A stretch of 64,000 nt of DNA from Stictocephala bisonia (GCA_035578905.1 JAQJVL010000306.1:186001-250000); one strand, 5' to 3'. Positions 11,251 to 23,801 are shown, counted from the first letter of the stretch. Notes: generated from the letters alone by a model not told the origin. Numbers and translations: made by a program.

Positions 11251-11510
11251 TGGCACGGACTGGCTCATCAATCAGTATTTAGATTTTTCCAGTGATGTCT
11301 ATTTGAACATTCTATTTTCAGAAGATATGAAGGGAACTGATTATGTATCATAGAACAAATATTACCTTGCTAGTTATATAAATATTCAAAATATACATTG
11401 ACAAGCCCTTGTAAAGGTAACTCTAGTCACCCTGTAACTTTTAATGCGATCCACTAACCTGCAGGAAGTAATGTTTCCAGTAAAATAGTGTTTGCATTAG
11501 CAATATTTAT

Positions 11511-13103
11511 CCAATATTTTTGTTAAAGAAGATTTGATTTTAATTTGTTGGTTATTGTACAGATTTTCCGTCATTATCGTGAATGCGAGATCGGTAATAA
11601 CGTTTCTGGTCTTTGCGTCATTAGGCGATAACACGCCTAACAATTATGGTAAAATTTATAAACAGTCTTGGAGTAATGATATAATAATTACCTTCCCTGT
11701 CGCTAAGTACAAATAGCACTGATGGCTAGGTCAGACTTAATGTGCAAGAAACTTTTACTTCAAAAGTATAAGGTTTAAGACATCTCTAGGAACTGGAAAA
11801 ATAACGGTGCAGATGTAATAGGAGCGAGTCAATGCCACCTGCTCTTGCTAAAAGTCTCCTACCCAGTCCCCTGCTGCATTCATTTAGGGGATTCCAGAGT
11901 TAAAGTACGCGCAATTGTCCTGCACAACAGCTTCATGCAAAAAAATGCTGGTAGTTGCTGGAGTTTATATGATGCATAGTTTGCCTGAACGCAAGCAACT
12001 ACCTGATCAGTTTCTGGAGAATGTAGGCAAGAGATGCATCTTTAGTGAGCTTTGACGGTTTTAAACCGTTCAGAGGGAATCTTGTCCTGAAATGGATTAC
12101 AGGAGTAACTTTTATGAGAAGTAATAATAATATTTATTAAGTTTGTTGACAAGCAAAACACTGAGGTTGTAACTGAGATACTGAAGCTTCAGTAGTCAAC
12201 ATGGATACATTTTTATGTGAAGGATCTTGTTTAGGTTCCGAGAATTTCACAAAAGAAAACTAGCCGTGTATACTGGCATCTTCAATTTGATCACATTCTG
12301 TGTTTAGTAATGTTACAATTTCATCTACAGTAGGGAAAGAGTGCGCTTCACACAACATTGAGCCCTAAAACCTTCCAAATTGCGCCTTAATTCCAGGTAT
12401 AATTTACGTAGCAAGTGGGTAGAGAGAAATGAAATTCACATAATTAAAATTAAGTACAAGTTATTTACAGTAAAGTTATAACAAATGATCTAAAAAAATA
12501 ATCTAAGAGAAAATGAAATCGGATAATGTATAAGTAAATTAACACATGTTCATATAATTGCCAACATTAATTAATTAACAAGTTATTGTTTAGTATGAAA
12601 TGGTTTCAAGTAAATCAACAGCTGTTTAATTAAATGTCAATCTTAATGAACAAGTTATTGTTTATATATTAAATGGGTTTAACAAATATCAAAACAAATC
12701 TTTATGAATAAGAAACTATTAAATATGATTGGTAAACGTGAAACAAGAATATAATATAGTTTAATAAATAAATATGATTTAAAATGAGTAAATCGTACTA
12801 TAAAATTACGATTTTACTTGATGTAATTAAACAAATAAATGAGACAATACAATTAGTAAGAGAGAAAGTGAACAGATACTTAAACTTTACTTGTATACAC
12901 CACATTAGTTGATGATTCAGCGTTCACCTAACTTCTTCGTGTAGGAAGGCAATATGGCGGAGTAGCCTAGTCTTGAGCACAGTCAAATAGGCTAGTCTTG
13001 AGCACAGTCAAATAGGCAAGACTCTTCTTCAAAGATCTCAACTGTAAACCATCACCATTTTGGCTAGGATAACCCTTTTTGTCGGGTTTACGGTATTGCT
13101 TTC
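11511..13103. other. Unannotated AT-rich sequence with one small tandem duplication
   Basis: No gene supported. CTAGTCTTGAGCACAGTCAA is tandemly duplicated at about 12965-13018. A looser about 75-bp similarity (AACAAGTTATTGTTTA) occurs at about 12577 and 12649. Confidence 0.5.
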
Positions 13104-15982
13104 AACCACAGAATAGGAAGATATTCGCTTATTCTGTGGTTCTACTGTAGGAACCTACGCTCTAATTAATAGGAAGGTATCCGCTTATTCTGTGGTTCTA
13201 CTGTAGGAACCTACGCTCTAATTAATAGGAAGATATCCGCTTATTCTGTGGTTCTACTGTAGGAACCTACGCTCTAATTAATAGGAAGATATCCGCTTAT
13301 TCTGTGGTTCTACTGTAGGAACCCACGCTCTAATTAATAGGAAGATATCCGCTTATTCTGTGGTTCTACTGTAGGAACCCACGCTCTAATTAATCGGAAG
13401 GTATCCGCTTATTCTGTAGTTCTACTGTAGGAACCCACGCTCTAATTAATCGGAAGATATCCGCTTATTCTGTGGTTCTACTGTAGGAACCCACGCTCTA
13501 ATTAATAGGAAGATATCCGCTTATTCTGTGGTTCTACTGTAGGAACCCACGCTCTAATTAATAGGAAGATATCCGCTTATTCTGTGGTTCTACTGTAGGA
13601 ACCTACGCTCTAATTAATAGGAAGATATCCGCTTATTCTGTGGTTCTACTGTAGGAACCTACGCTCTAATTAATAGGAAGATATCCGCTTATTCTGTGGT
13701 TCTACTGTAGGAACCTACGCTCTAATTAATAGGAAGATATCCGCTTATGCTGTGGTTCTACTGTAGGAACCTACGCTCTAATTAATAGGAAGATATCCGC
13801 TTATTCTGTGGTTCTACTGTAGGAACCCACGCTCTAATTAATAGGAAGATATCCGCTTATTCTGTGGTTCTACTGTAGGAACCCACGCTCTAATTAATAG
13901 GAAGATATCCGCTTATTCTGTGGTTCTACTGTAGGGACCCACGCTCTAATTAATAGGAAGATATCCGCTTATTCTGTGGTTCTACTGTAGGAACCCGCGC
14001 TCTAATTAATAGGAAGATATCCGCTTATTCTGTGGTTCTACAGTAGGAACCCACGCTCTAATTAATAGGAAGATATCCGCTTATTCTGTGGTTCTACTGT
14101 AGGAACCAACGCTCTAATTAATAGGAAGATATCCGCTTATTCTGTGGTTCTACTGTAGGAACCTACGCTCTTATTCTGTGGTTCTACTGTAGGAACCTAC
14201 GCTCTAATTAATAGGAAGATATCCGCTTATTCTGTGGTTCTACTGTAGGAACCTACGCTCTAATTAATAGGAAGATATCCGCTTATTCTGTGGTTCTACT
14301 GTAGGAACCCACGCTCTAATTAATAGGAAGATATCCGCTTATTCTGTGGTTCTACTGTAGGAACCCACGCTCTAATTAATCGGAAGATATCCGCTTATTC
14401 TGTAGTTCTACTGTAGGAACCCACGCTCTAATTAATCGGAAGATATCCGCTTATTCTGTGGTTCTACTGTAGGAACCCACGCTCTAATTAATAGGAAGAT
14501 ATCCGCTTATTCTGTGGTTCTACTGTAGGAACCCACGCTCTAATTAATAGGAAGATATCCGCTTATTCTGTGGTTCTACTGTAGGAACCTACGCTCTAAT
14601 TAATAGGAATATATCCGCTTATTCTGTGGTTCTACTGTAGGAACCTACGCTCTAATTAATAGGAATATATCCGCTTATTCTGTGGTTCTACTGTAGGAAC
14701 CTACGCTCTAATTAATAGGAATATATCCGCTTATTATGTGGTTCTACTGTAGGAACCTACGCTCTAATTAATAGGAAGATATCCGCTTATTATGTGGTTC
14801 TACTGTAGGAACCTACGCTCTAATTAATAGGAAGATATCCGCTTATTCTGTGGTTCTACCGTAGGAACCTACGCTCTAATTAATAGGAAGATATCCGCTT
14901 ATTCTGTGGTTCTACCGTAGGAACCTACGCTCTAATTAATAGGAAGATATCCGCTTATTCTGTGGTTCTACTGTAGGAACCTACGCTCTAATTAATAGGA
15001 AGATATCCGCTTATTATGTGGTTCTACTGTAGGAACCCACGCTCTAATTAATAGGAAGATATCCGCCTATTCTGTGGTTCTACTGTAGGAACCCACGCTC
15101 TAATTAATAGGAAGATATCCGCCTATTCTGTGGTTCTACTGTAGGAACCCACACTCTAATTAATAGGAAGATATCCGCTTATTCTGTGGTTCTACTGTAG
15201 GAACCTACGCTCTAATTAATAGGAAGATATCCGCTTATTCTGTGGTTCTACTGTAGGAACCCACGCTCTAATTAATAGGAAGATATCCGCTTATTCTGTG
15301 GTTCTACTGTAGGAACCCGCGCTCTAATTAATAGGAAGATATCCGCTTATTCTGTGGTTCTACTGTAGGAACCTGCGCTCTAATTAATAGGAAGATATCC
15401 GCTTATTCTGTGGTTCTACTGTAGGAACCTGCGCTCTAATTAATAGGAAGATATCCGCTTATTCTGTGGTTCTACTGTAGGAACCTACGCTCTAATTAAT
15501 AGGAAGATATCCGCTTATTCTGTGGTTCTACTGTAGGAACCCGCGCTCTAATTAATAGGAAGATATCCGCTTATTCTGTGTTTCTACTGTAGGAACCCGC
15601 GCTCTAATTAATAGGAAGATATCCGCTTATTCTGTGGTTCTACTGTAGGAACCCGCGCTCTAATTAATAGTAAGATATCCGCTTATTCTGTGGTTCTACT
15701 GTAGGAACCCGCGCTCTAATTAATAGGAAGATATCCGCTTATTCTGTGGTTCTACTGTAGGAACCCGCGCTCTAATTAATAGTAAGTTATCCGCTTATTC
15801 TGTGGTTCTACTGTAGGAACCTGCGCTCTAATTAATAGGAAGATATCCGCTTATTCTGTGGTTCTACTGTAGGAACCTGCGCTCTAATTAATAGGAATAT
15901 ATCCGCTTAATCTGTGGTTCTACTGTAGGAACCTACGCTCTTATTCTGTGGTTCTACTGTAGGAACCTACGCTCTAATTAAT
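13104..15982. repeat. 56-bp satellite array, about 50 copies
   Basis: The unit contains GGAAGATATCCGCTTATTC, TGTGGTTCTACTGTAGGAAC and GCTCTAATTAAT, total 56 bp. Each unit centres on an imperfect palindrome, GGTTCTACTGTAGGAACC. Two units are shortened to 34 bp (near 14168 and 15937), both lacking TAATTAATAGG to CCGC. A rare variant pair (AATCGGAAG with CTGTAGTTC) occurs at 13395 and again at 14381. The 986-bp offset equals 17 units plus one 34-bp unit, showing block duplication inside the array. The array opens with a true hairpin, AACCACAGAATA at 13104 and its complement at 13130. Confidence 0.97.
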
Positions 15983-16424
15983 CATTTTCTTCTGACACTT
16001 GTTGACCATCCTGATTCGATGCAAAAATCGATATTTGCTTCCAAAAGTAGATTTTTAGGAAAAAAATAAAGAGAAATAATAACAATAATTCACCAATGGT
16101 GACGTCCGCAGTTACGTTGTAAGATTAATCTTACAACCCAATCTTATTCCTTTACAATCATTTTAAGAGACATATTAATTATTGATTCACGCTATTTAAT
16201 ATCACTTTATTTGCCAACAGTGACTTCCGTAATTTTATCTATTTGTCGAAATAAAAGCTATTTAATTACTATATCTAACAAATCAAAATATTTATACGAA
16301 CTACAAGTAACAACATGGACATTGGGCACTCAAAGTATGCGGAATCTTGTCCTGATATGACAAGATCTTTCCAATCAAAACATTATGCACGTTAGCGCTG
16401 GAAATGTGCCGGTTTCAGCAAGGT
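15983..16424. other. Unannotated AT-rich sequence
   Basis: Nothing recognisable. Confidence 0.5.
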
Positions 16425-16690
16425 TCATAGGGCTAGGTTGGGTATTTATAGGTTAGGTTATCTTATGTTTGGTTAAGTTCGGTTTCCAAACTTAACGCAA
16501 CCTAAACAAACCTTACATACCTCACCAAACTTAGACGAACCTTAACAAACCTAACATTACCTAACCAAGTCTAACGTAACCTAATACAACCTAAACAAAC
16601 ATTACATAACCTCACCAAACCTAGCATGACCAAACCTAATTGAACCTTAACAAACCTAACATTACCTAACCTATCAATACCCAACTTTGC
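16425..16690. repeat. Degenerate TTAGG/CCTAA-like tract with strand switch
   Basis: GGCTAGGTTGGG and TAGGTTAGGTTATC lie on the + strand at 16430-16490. Many CCTAAC, CCTAACAT and ACCTAACC words in the opposite sense then run to about 16680. Units are irregular (8-14 bp). This could be decayed interstitial telomere-like sequence or the CCTAA-rich simple sequence common in insects. Confidence 0.55.
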
Positions 16691-17194
16691 CCTATACTAG
16701 TAAAACGTAACATTACTGAAATTGTAACAGTGATAACGTGCTTGGTTATGGTTCAATTGTAAAGACCTTGTCGTATTCAAGACAACATTCCGCACAATTT
16801 GAGTACCAACATATTTACGGGAAAGATTTTTCCATTTTTCCTAATTTTCGTAATTTTTCCGAATTTTCCACTGAAAAACGACCATATTCTTCTTTTTTAG
16901 CTATGTATCTACTATAAAAAATATGTTCAGCAAAAAAATGCCCAGCTGTTCTACCACCTAACCTACCCTACAAATAACGGCTCGCGCTTTGATGAAGGTT
17001 ATTTCTACTATAACTACGTTTACTTTTTCTTGGCCATATTTGCATAAATTCCTATCATCCTTAAACCCTGGATATATTAACAGAATCTTAACTTACTCCT
17101 GAGACTCTCTCTCAGGTCTTGGATCGCCAGCGGGGTCGCAATAGATCCGTAGTCCAATCGGCTCTCTGGGTCAGGGTGGATTATCGATCCTTGA
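16691..17194. other. Unannotated sequence
   Basis: No gene or repeat recognised. GC content rises after about 17100. Confidence 0.4.
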
Positions 17195-17470
17195 GTAACT
17201 CGCAGTGCTTCGGGTGGATGGAGTCACTCGCAGTGCTTCGGGTGGATGGAGTCACTCGCAGTGCTTCGGGTGGATGGAGTCACTAGCAGTGCTTCGGGTG
17301 GATGGAGTCACTCGCAGTGCTTCAGGTGGATGGAGTCACTCGCAGTGCTTCGAGTGGATGGAGTCACTAGCAGTGCTTCGGGTGGATGGAGTCACTCGCA
17401 GTGCTTCGGGTGGATGGAGTCACTCGCAGTGCTTCGAGTGGATGGAGTCACTCGCAGTGTCGTAGGGTGG
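17195..17470. repeat. 28-bp minisatellite, about 9 copies
   Basis: GTGCTTCGGGTGGATGGAGT recurs at 17205, 17233, 17261 and onward to 17429, with G/A variation. It is bounded by similar GGGTGGATTAT words at about 17175 and 17466. Because 28 is not a multiple of 3 and the unit has no stop, frames stay open (17205-17465, 17246-17578). This is a by-product of the repeat and not evidence of a protein. Confidence 0.95.
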
Positions 17471-18637
17471 ATTATGTGGTCCCCTAGTTTTTGGGATAGT
17501 CTGCTCGTCCACTCGGTGGCCTTATGTCGGTGGCCCTCTGCTAAGTACTTCGAGGGCCAGGATGTTCAGGCTGTTTAAGTACTCGCAGTTTATGGGCCAG
17601 GTTGTTTCTCTTGGGCGGGATCGCTCACATCACCGAACTTCTGCTGACCTCATCAGCACTCACCGGTCCAATTATTAGCGAGTTTCATTTTTCTATATTT
17701 TGCACATGCCAGGTCGACAACTCTAGTACTGTATTATAATATTGCTGACCTTAAAACCTCCTTCCTTGACCTCTTGATCTGTTGCTCTCAGGGCATTCCA
17801 CTCAACAATACCTACTTCTTTCCATTGACTCATTTTACTACATTAATAAAATATTTTTTTACGCTTCAGAGACATCAATAATGTACTTAAGTGAATTACA
17901 GAGGTTTACAAACCTTTCTACATTAGTCATCTCCTTCTACAACAGTGTTGATCACCAAATCAGGTCATACATTGTGTGGGGACCTTGACCTGCTGTTCCT
18001 AGTTGGTATATAGGGTAGGTCGATGGCTCGATGTACTGCGGACACGCCACTACCAACCTCCGCGGCCCCACGCTACTTACCCCTTTCTACACAAAAGACC
18101 TTTCAGCCCATTGTACCAGACCTGGCCTCCTCAACCAATACATGTGATAACTCGTGTGTGTATATCAGTTAAACTATCTGCACGAAAACAATTCTAATTG
18201 ATTAGAAAATAGTTTAATTGGTTTGTTTTATAGAAATAACTAAACAATGGCTAAAAGTAATGACTTAAGCGCCCAATTATATTTTCTAATGAATCACTTA
18301 ATAGTAAATCTATACTTTCTTATGTACGAAGAGGAAGGCCAGTGGGGGTTTTTAAGAATAAAAGATAAAATCGAATCCAAACTGCTTTAATTGCAAGGAT
18401 ATAGGTTTTATCAATTTAATGTGATGGAGCGTAACTAATTACTTGGTTAACTACGGATTATGGTTTAGAAGATTGGATCAAGATAAAGCCGTAATCACTC
18501 ATTTAATTAATACAACCCCTAAGGCTGTAATAACACGAGATGAAACCTCAAAAATTGAGAAACGTTTAAAGAATTACTCACATTTAGTGCATAATTCTTG
18601 ACAATTAACTGTCGTACCTCCGAAACTTCAAGAGTTA
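17471..18637. other. GC-richer then AT-rich unannotated sequence
   Basis: 17471-17700 is GC-richer than the surroundings and may be an old element fragment, but I recognise no family. The frames at 17782-18197 show no motif. Confidence 0.4.
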
Positions 18638-19055
18638 TAGTCCGTTCCTTCAGCTATGACCGCTAGCGAATTATAGCCCTACACACACCCACGACGGTAA
18701 GGCTGTTTTCCTCTCATCTCCCTCCGGCCACTCCTAATTAGCGAACAAGTGCAAATTGACACACTTCATAGAAGATCTATTTATCGTAATATTTTCATAA
18801 TCTACTGAAATAGATAAGGAAAATGAGTCCAAATACGAAAGGCGTGCGATATAAACCAACAAATATAAAACAAACACAGTAAAAGTTTTTTGTATAAACA
18901 GTTGTACTGTCTACATATATATTTTGTTTAGAATATGAAAATGTCATGTATTCGCTAATTAGGGTGGCCGGAAGGAGAGGAGAGGAAAACAGCCCTACCG
19001 TCGTGGGTGTGTAGGGCTATAATTCGCTAGCAGTCATAGCTGAAGGAACGGACTG
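18638..19055. mobile_element. 418-bp MITE with about 105-bp terminal inverted repeats, TA target
   Basis: The left end TAGTCCGTTCCTTCAGCTAT and the complement of the right end CAGTCCGTTCCTTCAGCTAT stay matched through CCCTACACAC, GACGGTA, GGCTGTTTTCCTCTC and CTAATTAGCGAA. An AT-rich core of about 200 bp separates the arms. TA dinucleotides flank both ends (18636-18637, 19056-19057), consistent with Tc1/mariner-type integration. No coding capacity. Confidence 0.85.
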
Positions 19056-20669
19056 TAGTAAGATTCACAAAACGCGTAATTGTATAGAAATAGGTACCTC
19101 ATATTGTTCAATGGCTGATTTTTATTTTAAGAGGCGATATAAGTATTTTTGGTGGTAAAACAATATCTCTGGACTTGAGGTGTGTAACTCGAGTTTGGTG
19201 TCTAATGTTTGGTATAGATGTATTATACAAAACAAATAGGATTTGTGTCTTCCGAATTTTTATTTTACTATTGATATCTTAAGAATTAAATAGTTTTCCC
19301 CCTAGGAGTGGGTGGGAATCATGTGTTCTATTTAACACCGATATCGGGTGTTGTGAATAAAAACTATAATTCAGTACCGTACCTATAATTTATTAGAACC
19401 ATTAAGTATTTGCTAAAATCGATGTGAACAAACAAATTGAGAAAATACTAGCAATTTCTAGTACTTTACAGAAATCCTTGAGCATTTGCTAGTGGTAGTA
19501 AATGCTAGATCCTGGCATATGCTAGATTTACATCCTGATTCGATGTGCCCCCCTCCACTAAAACTGTCTGCTCAATAGGATAATCTTTTTTGTGCAAACA
19601 AAATTTGCACTTAAATGTCGAGATATATTTTGTCGGATGAAAGTATCAAAATTAACTATAAAAGTAAAATTGATATGTATATTCATATTTAACAATCACT
19701 TGATAACTGTACGGCATCCATCATGAACGGTAAAAAAGGTTTCAACATACAAACCTAAAAACTGTCTGTAATCTGAGTAACTTCTAGTTAAACGTAGGCT
19801 ACTGCTAAAAATGTATCCGAAAAAAATAATAAAATAAAAAAAGCTTATCTACGTGTTTCTCAACTGATGCACTCTTACATTAATGCCAAGAGATATTATA
19901 AAAAGAGATATTATAATCTGACAGTAAATAAATTAATAAAATTTATATTTCCTCTAAGATAAACATCAAATATGGGCTTTATATATAATTTGTAGGATTG
20001 CCATTTATACATATAAAACTATATATATTGTTATTTGTAATATGAAAATTTAAATAAACACTATAAAATATCATATTTTGTATATAAACATAGGCCTTTA
20101 TGTTTTTATAAATAAAAATAGTAACGTATGATTTTATGTAATTAATAATTATTTATAAGTAGATATACATTTCATTATGAAGTTTATTTTATGCTATCCT
20201 GGATACATATTTTCACTCAAAATATTAACTTTTTTATTATGTTATATCTAAAACTCAAAATAGATGAATTTATAAAAAATTATGTTTTTATAGATAAAAA
20301 CGGAATTTTACAACTTTTGAAAATAAATAAATCACACGGAAAAAATCAAGAGAATAAAACTAATATAACCTTATATTTAATCCTGGATTTATACATTTTT
20401 ATCAATATGTCCTTTTACATATAATTTTAGCTGTACAAATTCAAGTTCGTCTAAACTCCACGTGGCAAACCTGCCTGTCACTACGAAATGAAGCGTTACG
20501 TTTATGTAACAATGATGGAAGCTGAAAAAGAGGCCTGAAATCTGACCGTTTATACAACAAATAAAAAAATCTTAGAATGACAAAAGCTGAAAAAGAGGCT
20601 TGGGATCTTTAACGTTCCGATTAAGCTTACTGTGCAATATGTTCCCAATAGTGTTTTCCAACTTTAATA
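19056..20669. other. Unannotated AT-rich sequence
   Basis: Mostly AT-rich with no supported gene. The frame at 20191-20424 is low-complexity. A short duplication, CTGAAAAAGAGGC, is at about 20521 and 20587. Confidence 0.5.
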
Positions 20670-21211
20670 TCTATATATATAAAAGGCAAAGCCCTCACTG
20701 ACTCACTCACTCATCACTAATTCTCCAACTTCCCATGTAGGTAGAGAGCTGAAATTTTGTACACTGTTTCTTTAGAACTTAAATAGGACAACTAAAGTAT
20801 TTTAATCTTGATAAAGTACTCCTAAGGGGTATAAAGCACCCTTAAAAGATTGGTCCATAAGGATAACATTGGGTTGATTTTAGTAAATTAATAACAGCTG
20901 TTTTGTAAATAAATAAACATGTCCATTTTGAATGTTTTACATTATACTATTTAATATTTTACTATGAGTTTAATCTTCAGCTGTTAAGCAAAAATAAATG
21001 AAATGAACACTCTTGAAATAGGCTAAATAGGTGGCAAAGCAATTGGTGTGAGTGAGATACTGTAACTAAATTTAATATTGTGATTTTATGTTATATAGTT
21101 AATCTCCTATTTTTTGTATTGAATAGTTACATGCCGAAGCCGAAGGCCGAGGTGTATCAATTGCAGCGAGCATCGGGGTTGGCATGCGAAGCATGCAGGG
21201 GTGTCCCCTAG
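20670..21211 (+). mobile_element. Non-autonomous Helitron-like element A
   Basis: It starts TCTATATATATAAAAGGC after an A, and ends CCCCTAG before a T. These match the Helitron rules of 5' TC, 3' CTRR and insertion between A and T. A 6-bp hairpin, GCATGC-GAA-GCATGC (21182-21196), sits 15 bases before the 3' end, as in Helitron terminators. No helicase or Rep is encoded. Element B follows immediately in the same orientation. Confidence 0.75.
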
Positions 21212-21751
21212 TATACCTATAAAAGGCAAAGCCCTCACTGACTGACTGAATCACTCATCACTAATTCTCCAACTTCCCATGTAGGTAGAGAGCTGAAATT
21301 TTGTACACTGTTTCTTTAGGTCTTAAATAGGACAACTAAAGTATTTTCATCTTGATAAATTACTCCGAAGGGGTAGAAACCACCCTTAAAAGAGTGCTCC
21401 ATAAGGATAACATGGGTTTGATTTTAGTGAATTAATAACATCTGTTTTGTAAATAAATAAACATGTCTATTTTGAATGTTTGACATTATACTATTGATGT
21501 TTTTTAATATTTTACTATGAGTTTAATCTTCAGCTGTTAAACAAAAATAAATGAAATGAACATGTCTGAAATAGGCTAAATAGGTGGCAAAGCAATTATT
21601 GTGAGTGAGATACTGTAACTAAATTTAATATTGTAATTTTACGTAATATAATTAATCTACTATTTTTTGTATTGAATAGTTACATGCCGAGGTATATCAG
21701 GCGCACCGAGCGTCGGGGTTGGCACGCGACGCGTGCAGGGGTATCCCCTAG
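21212..21751 (+). mobile_element. Non-autonomous Helitron-like element B, tandem to A
   Basis: It is collinear with A from CTATAAAAGGCAAAGCCCTC to CCCCTAG|T at 21751, with small indels. The terminal hairpin is GCACGC-GAC-GCGTGC (21722-21736). Compared with A, a T-A pair has become C-G, so pairing is preserved. The extreme 5' bases are less clear than in A because they abut A's end. Confidence 0.72.
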
Positions 21752-22018
21752 TTACCTATAAATTTATAAACAGTTGTGAACATAGTAAAATTAGTGATGT
21801 CAAAGTTAATATAGCCGTATAATATCACGTCCTAAATTTTTCTGTAATGAATTGCTTGTTGAATGTACTGATGATTAGGCATGACCCATATTAGATGTTT
21901 CAGATATTATTTACTTTCATACTAGTTACGGGAAAATATTACTGTAGTTGAAAATATCTAATATTACTAATATTTTTCTCCATACCACATTGTTTTAATA
22001 AGGTCAGCAACAGTAATA
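21752..22018. other. Unannotated AT-rich sequence
   Basis: It contains AATATTACTGT (about 21936) and its complement (about 22009), which form an outer pairing around the hairpin that follows. No gene. Confidence 0.4.
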
Positions 22019-22063
22019 TTTCTAGCCGTGATGTACTTGAAAGATTAAAATCACGGCTAGAAA
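22019..22063. repeat. Perfect 14-bp hairpin beside the G-rich array
   Basis: TTTCTAGCCGTGAT (22019-22032) is exactly complementary to ATCACGGCTAGAAA (22050-22063), with a 17-base loop. It sits 14 bases upstream of the minisatellite. Confidence 0.9.
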
Positions 22064-22077
22064 CTTATTGTATATGT

Positions 22078-23697
22078 ATGGGTGGGTGGTTGGGTCAATA
22101 TCTCTGTACATGTATGGGAGGATGGGTAGGTCAATACCTCTTTACATGTATGGGTGAGTGGGTAGGCCAATACTTCTGTACATGTATGAGTGGGCGGTTA
22201 GATACCTCTGTATGTGTATGGGAGGGTGGGTAGGTCAATACCTCTTTACATGTATGGGTGAGTGGGTAGGCCAATACTTCTGTACATGTATGGGTGGGCG
22301 GTTAGATACCTCTGTACATGTATGGGAGGGTGGGTAGGTCAATACCTCTTTACATGTATGGGTGAGTGGGTAGGCCAATACTTCTGTACATGTATGGGTG
22401 GGCGGTTAGATACCTCTGTATGTGTATGAGTGGGCGGTTGGGTCAATATCTCTGTATATGTATGGAGGGGTGGATAGGTCAATACCTCTTTTTGCATGTA
22501 TGGGTGAGTGGGTAGGCCAATACTTCTGTACATGTATGGATGGGCGGTTAGATACCTCTGTATGTGTATGAGTGGGCGGTTGGGTCAATATCTCTGTACA
22601 TGTATGGGAGGGTGGGTAGGTCAATACCTCTTTACATGTATGGGTGAGTGGGTAGGCCAATACTTCTGTACATGTATGGGTGGGCGGTTAGATACCTCTG
22701 TATGTGTATGAGTGGGCGGTTGGGTCAATATCTCTGTACATGTATGGGAGGGCAGGTGGGTCAATTACCTCTTTACATGTATGGGTGAGTGGGTAGGCCA
22801 ATACTTCTGTACATGTATGGGTGGGCGGTTAGATACCTCTGTATGTGTATGAGTGGGCGGTTGGGTCAATATCTCTGTACATGTATGGGAGGGTGGGTAG
22901 GTCAATACCTCTTTACATGTATGGGTGAGTGGGTAGGCCAATACTTCTGTACATGTATGGGTGGGCGGTTAGATACCTCTGTATGTGTATGAGTGGGCGG
23001 TTGGGTCAATATCTCTGTACATGTATGGGAGGGCAGGTGGGTCAATTACCTCTTTACATGTATGGGTGAGTGGGTAGGCCAATACTTCTGTACATGTATG
23101 GGTGGGCGGTTAGATACCTCTGTATGTGTATGAGTGGGCGGTTGGGTCAATATCTCTGTACATGTATGGGAGGGCAGGTGGGTCAATTACCTCTTTACAT
23201 GTATGGGTGAGTGGGTAGGCCAATACTTCTGTACATGTATGGGTGGGCGGTTAGATACCTCTGTATGTGTATGAGTGGGCGGTTGGGTCAATATCTCTGT
23301 ATATGTATGGAGGGGTGGATAGGTCAATACCTCTTTACATGTATGGGTGGGTGGGTAGGCCAATACTTCTGTACATGTATGGGTGGGCGGTTAGATACCT
23401 CTGTATGTGTATGAGTGGGCGGTTGGGTCAATATCTCTGTATATGTATGGAGGGGTGGATAGGTCAATACCTCTTTACATGTATGGGTGGGTGGGTAGGC
23501 CAATACTTCTGTACATGTATGGGTGGGGGTTAGATCCCTCTGTATGTGTATGAGTGGGCGGTTGGGTCAATATATCTGTATATGTATGGAGGGGTGGATA
23601 GGTCAATGCCTCTGTACATGTATGGGTGGGTGGGTAGGTCAATACCTCTGTCCATGTATTGGTGTGCGGTTGGGTCAATACTTCTGTACATGTATGG
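22078..23697. repeat. G-rich minisatellite, 140-bp higher-order unit of four submonomers
   Basis: The plus strand carries units ending CTGTACATGTATGGG. Four 32-36-bp submonomers (GTGAGTGGGTAGGCCAATAC, GTGGGCGGTTAGATACC, GAGTGGGCGGTTGGGTCAAT and GGGAGGGTGGGTAGGTCAAT types) alternate to give a 140-bp composite. Identical stretches recur 281 bp apart (22508 and 22789). Frames on both strands are open across it (for example 22508-22711, 23267-23533), but they merely read the repeat. Confidence 0.95.
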
Positions 23698-23773
23698 GTA
23701 TAACAGTGATGTATGGGTAATTATTAGTGATTTCAATCATTCAGCATTCAGTCAGATAGGCCGAGAGCGAATG

Positions 23774-23801
23774 TTTTTTTTTTTTTTTTTTTTTTTTTTT
23801 T
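23774..23801. repeat. Poly(T) run, 28 bases
   Basis: Uninterrupted T tract after the minisatellite, in CGAATG(T)28GTAG. It could be the poly(A) tail of a minus-strand retroposed sequence, but none was recognised beside it. Confidence 0.9.

Noticed and set aside
22339..23736. Many open frames of 60-100 aa on both strands
   Set aside because: They translate the G-rich minisatellite; identical frames recur at the repeat period.
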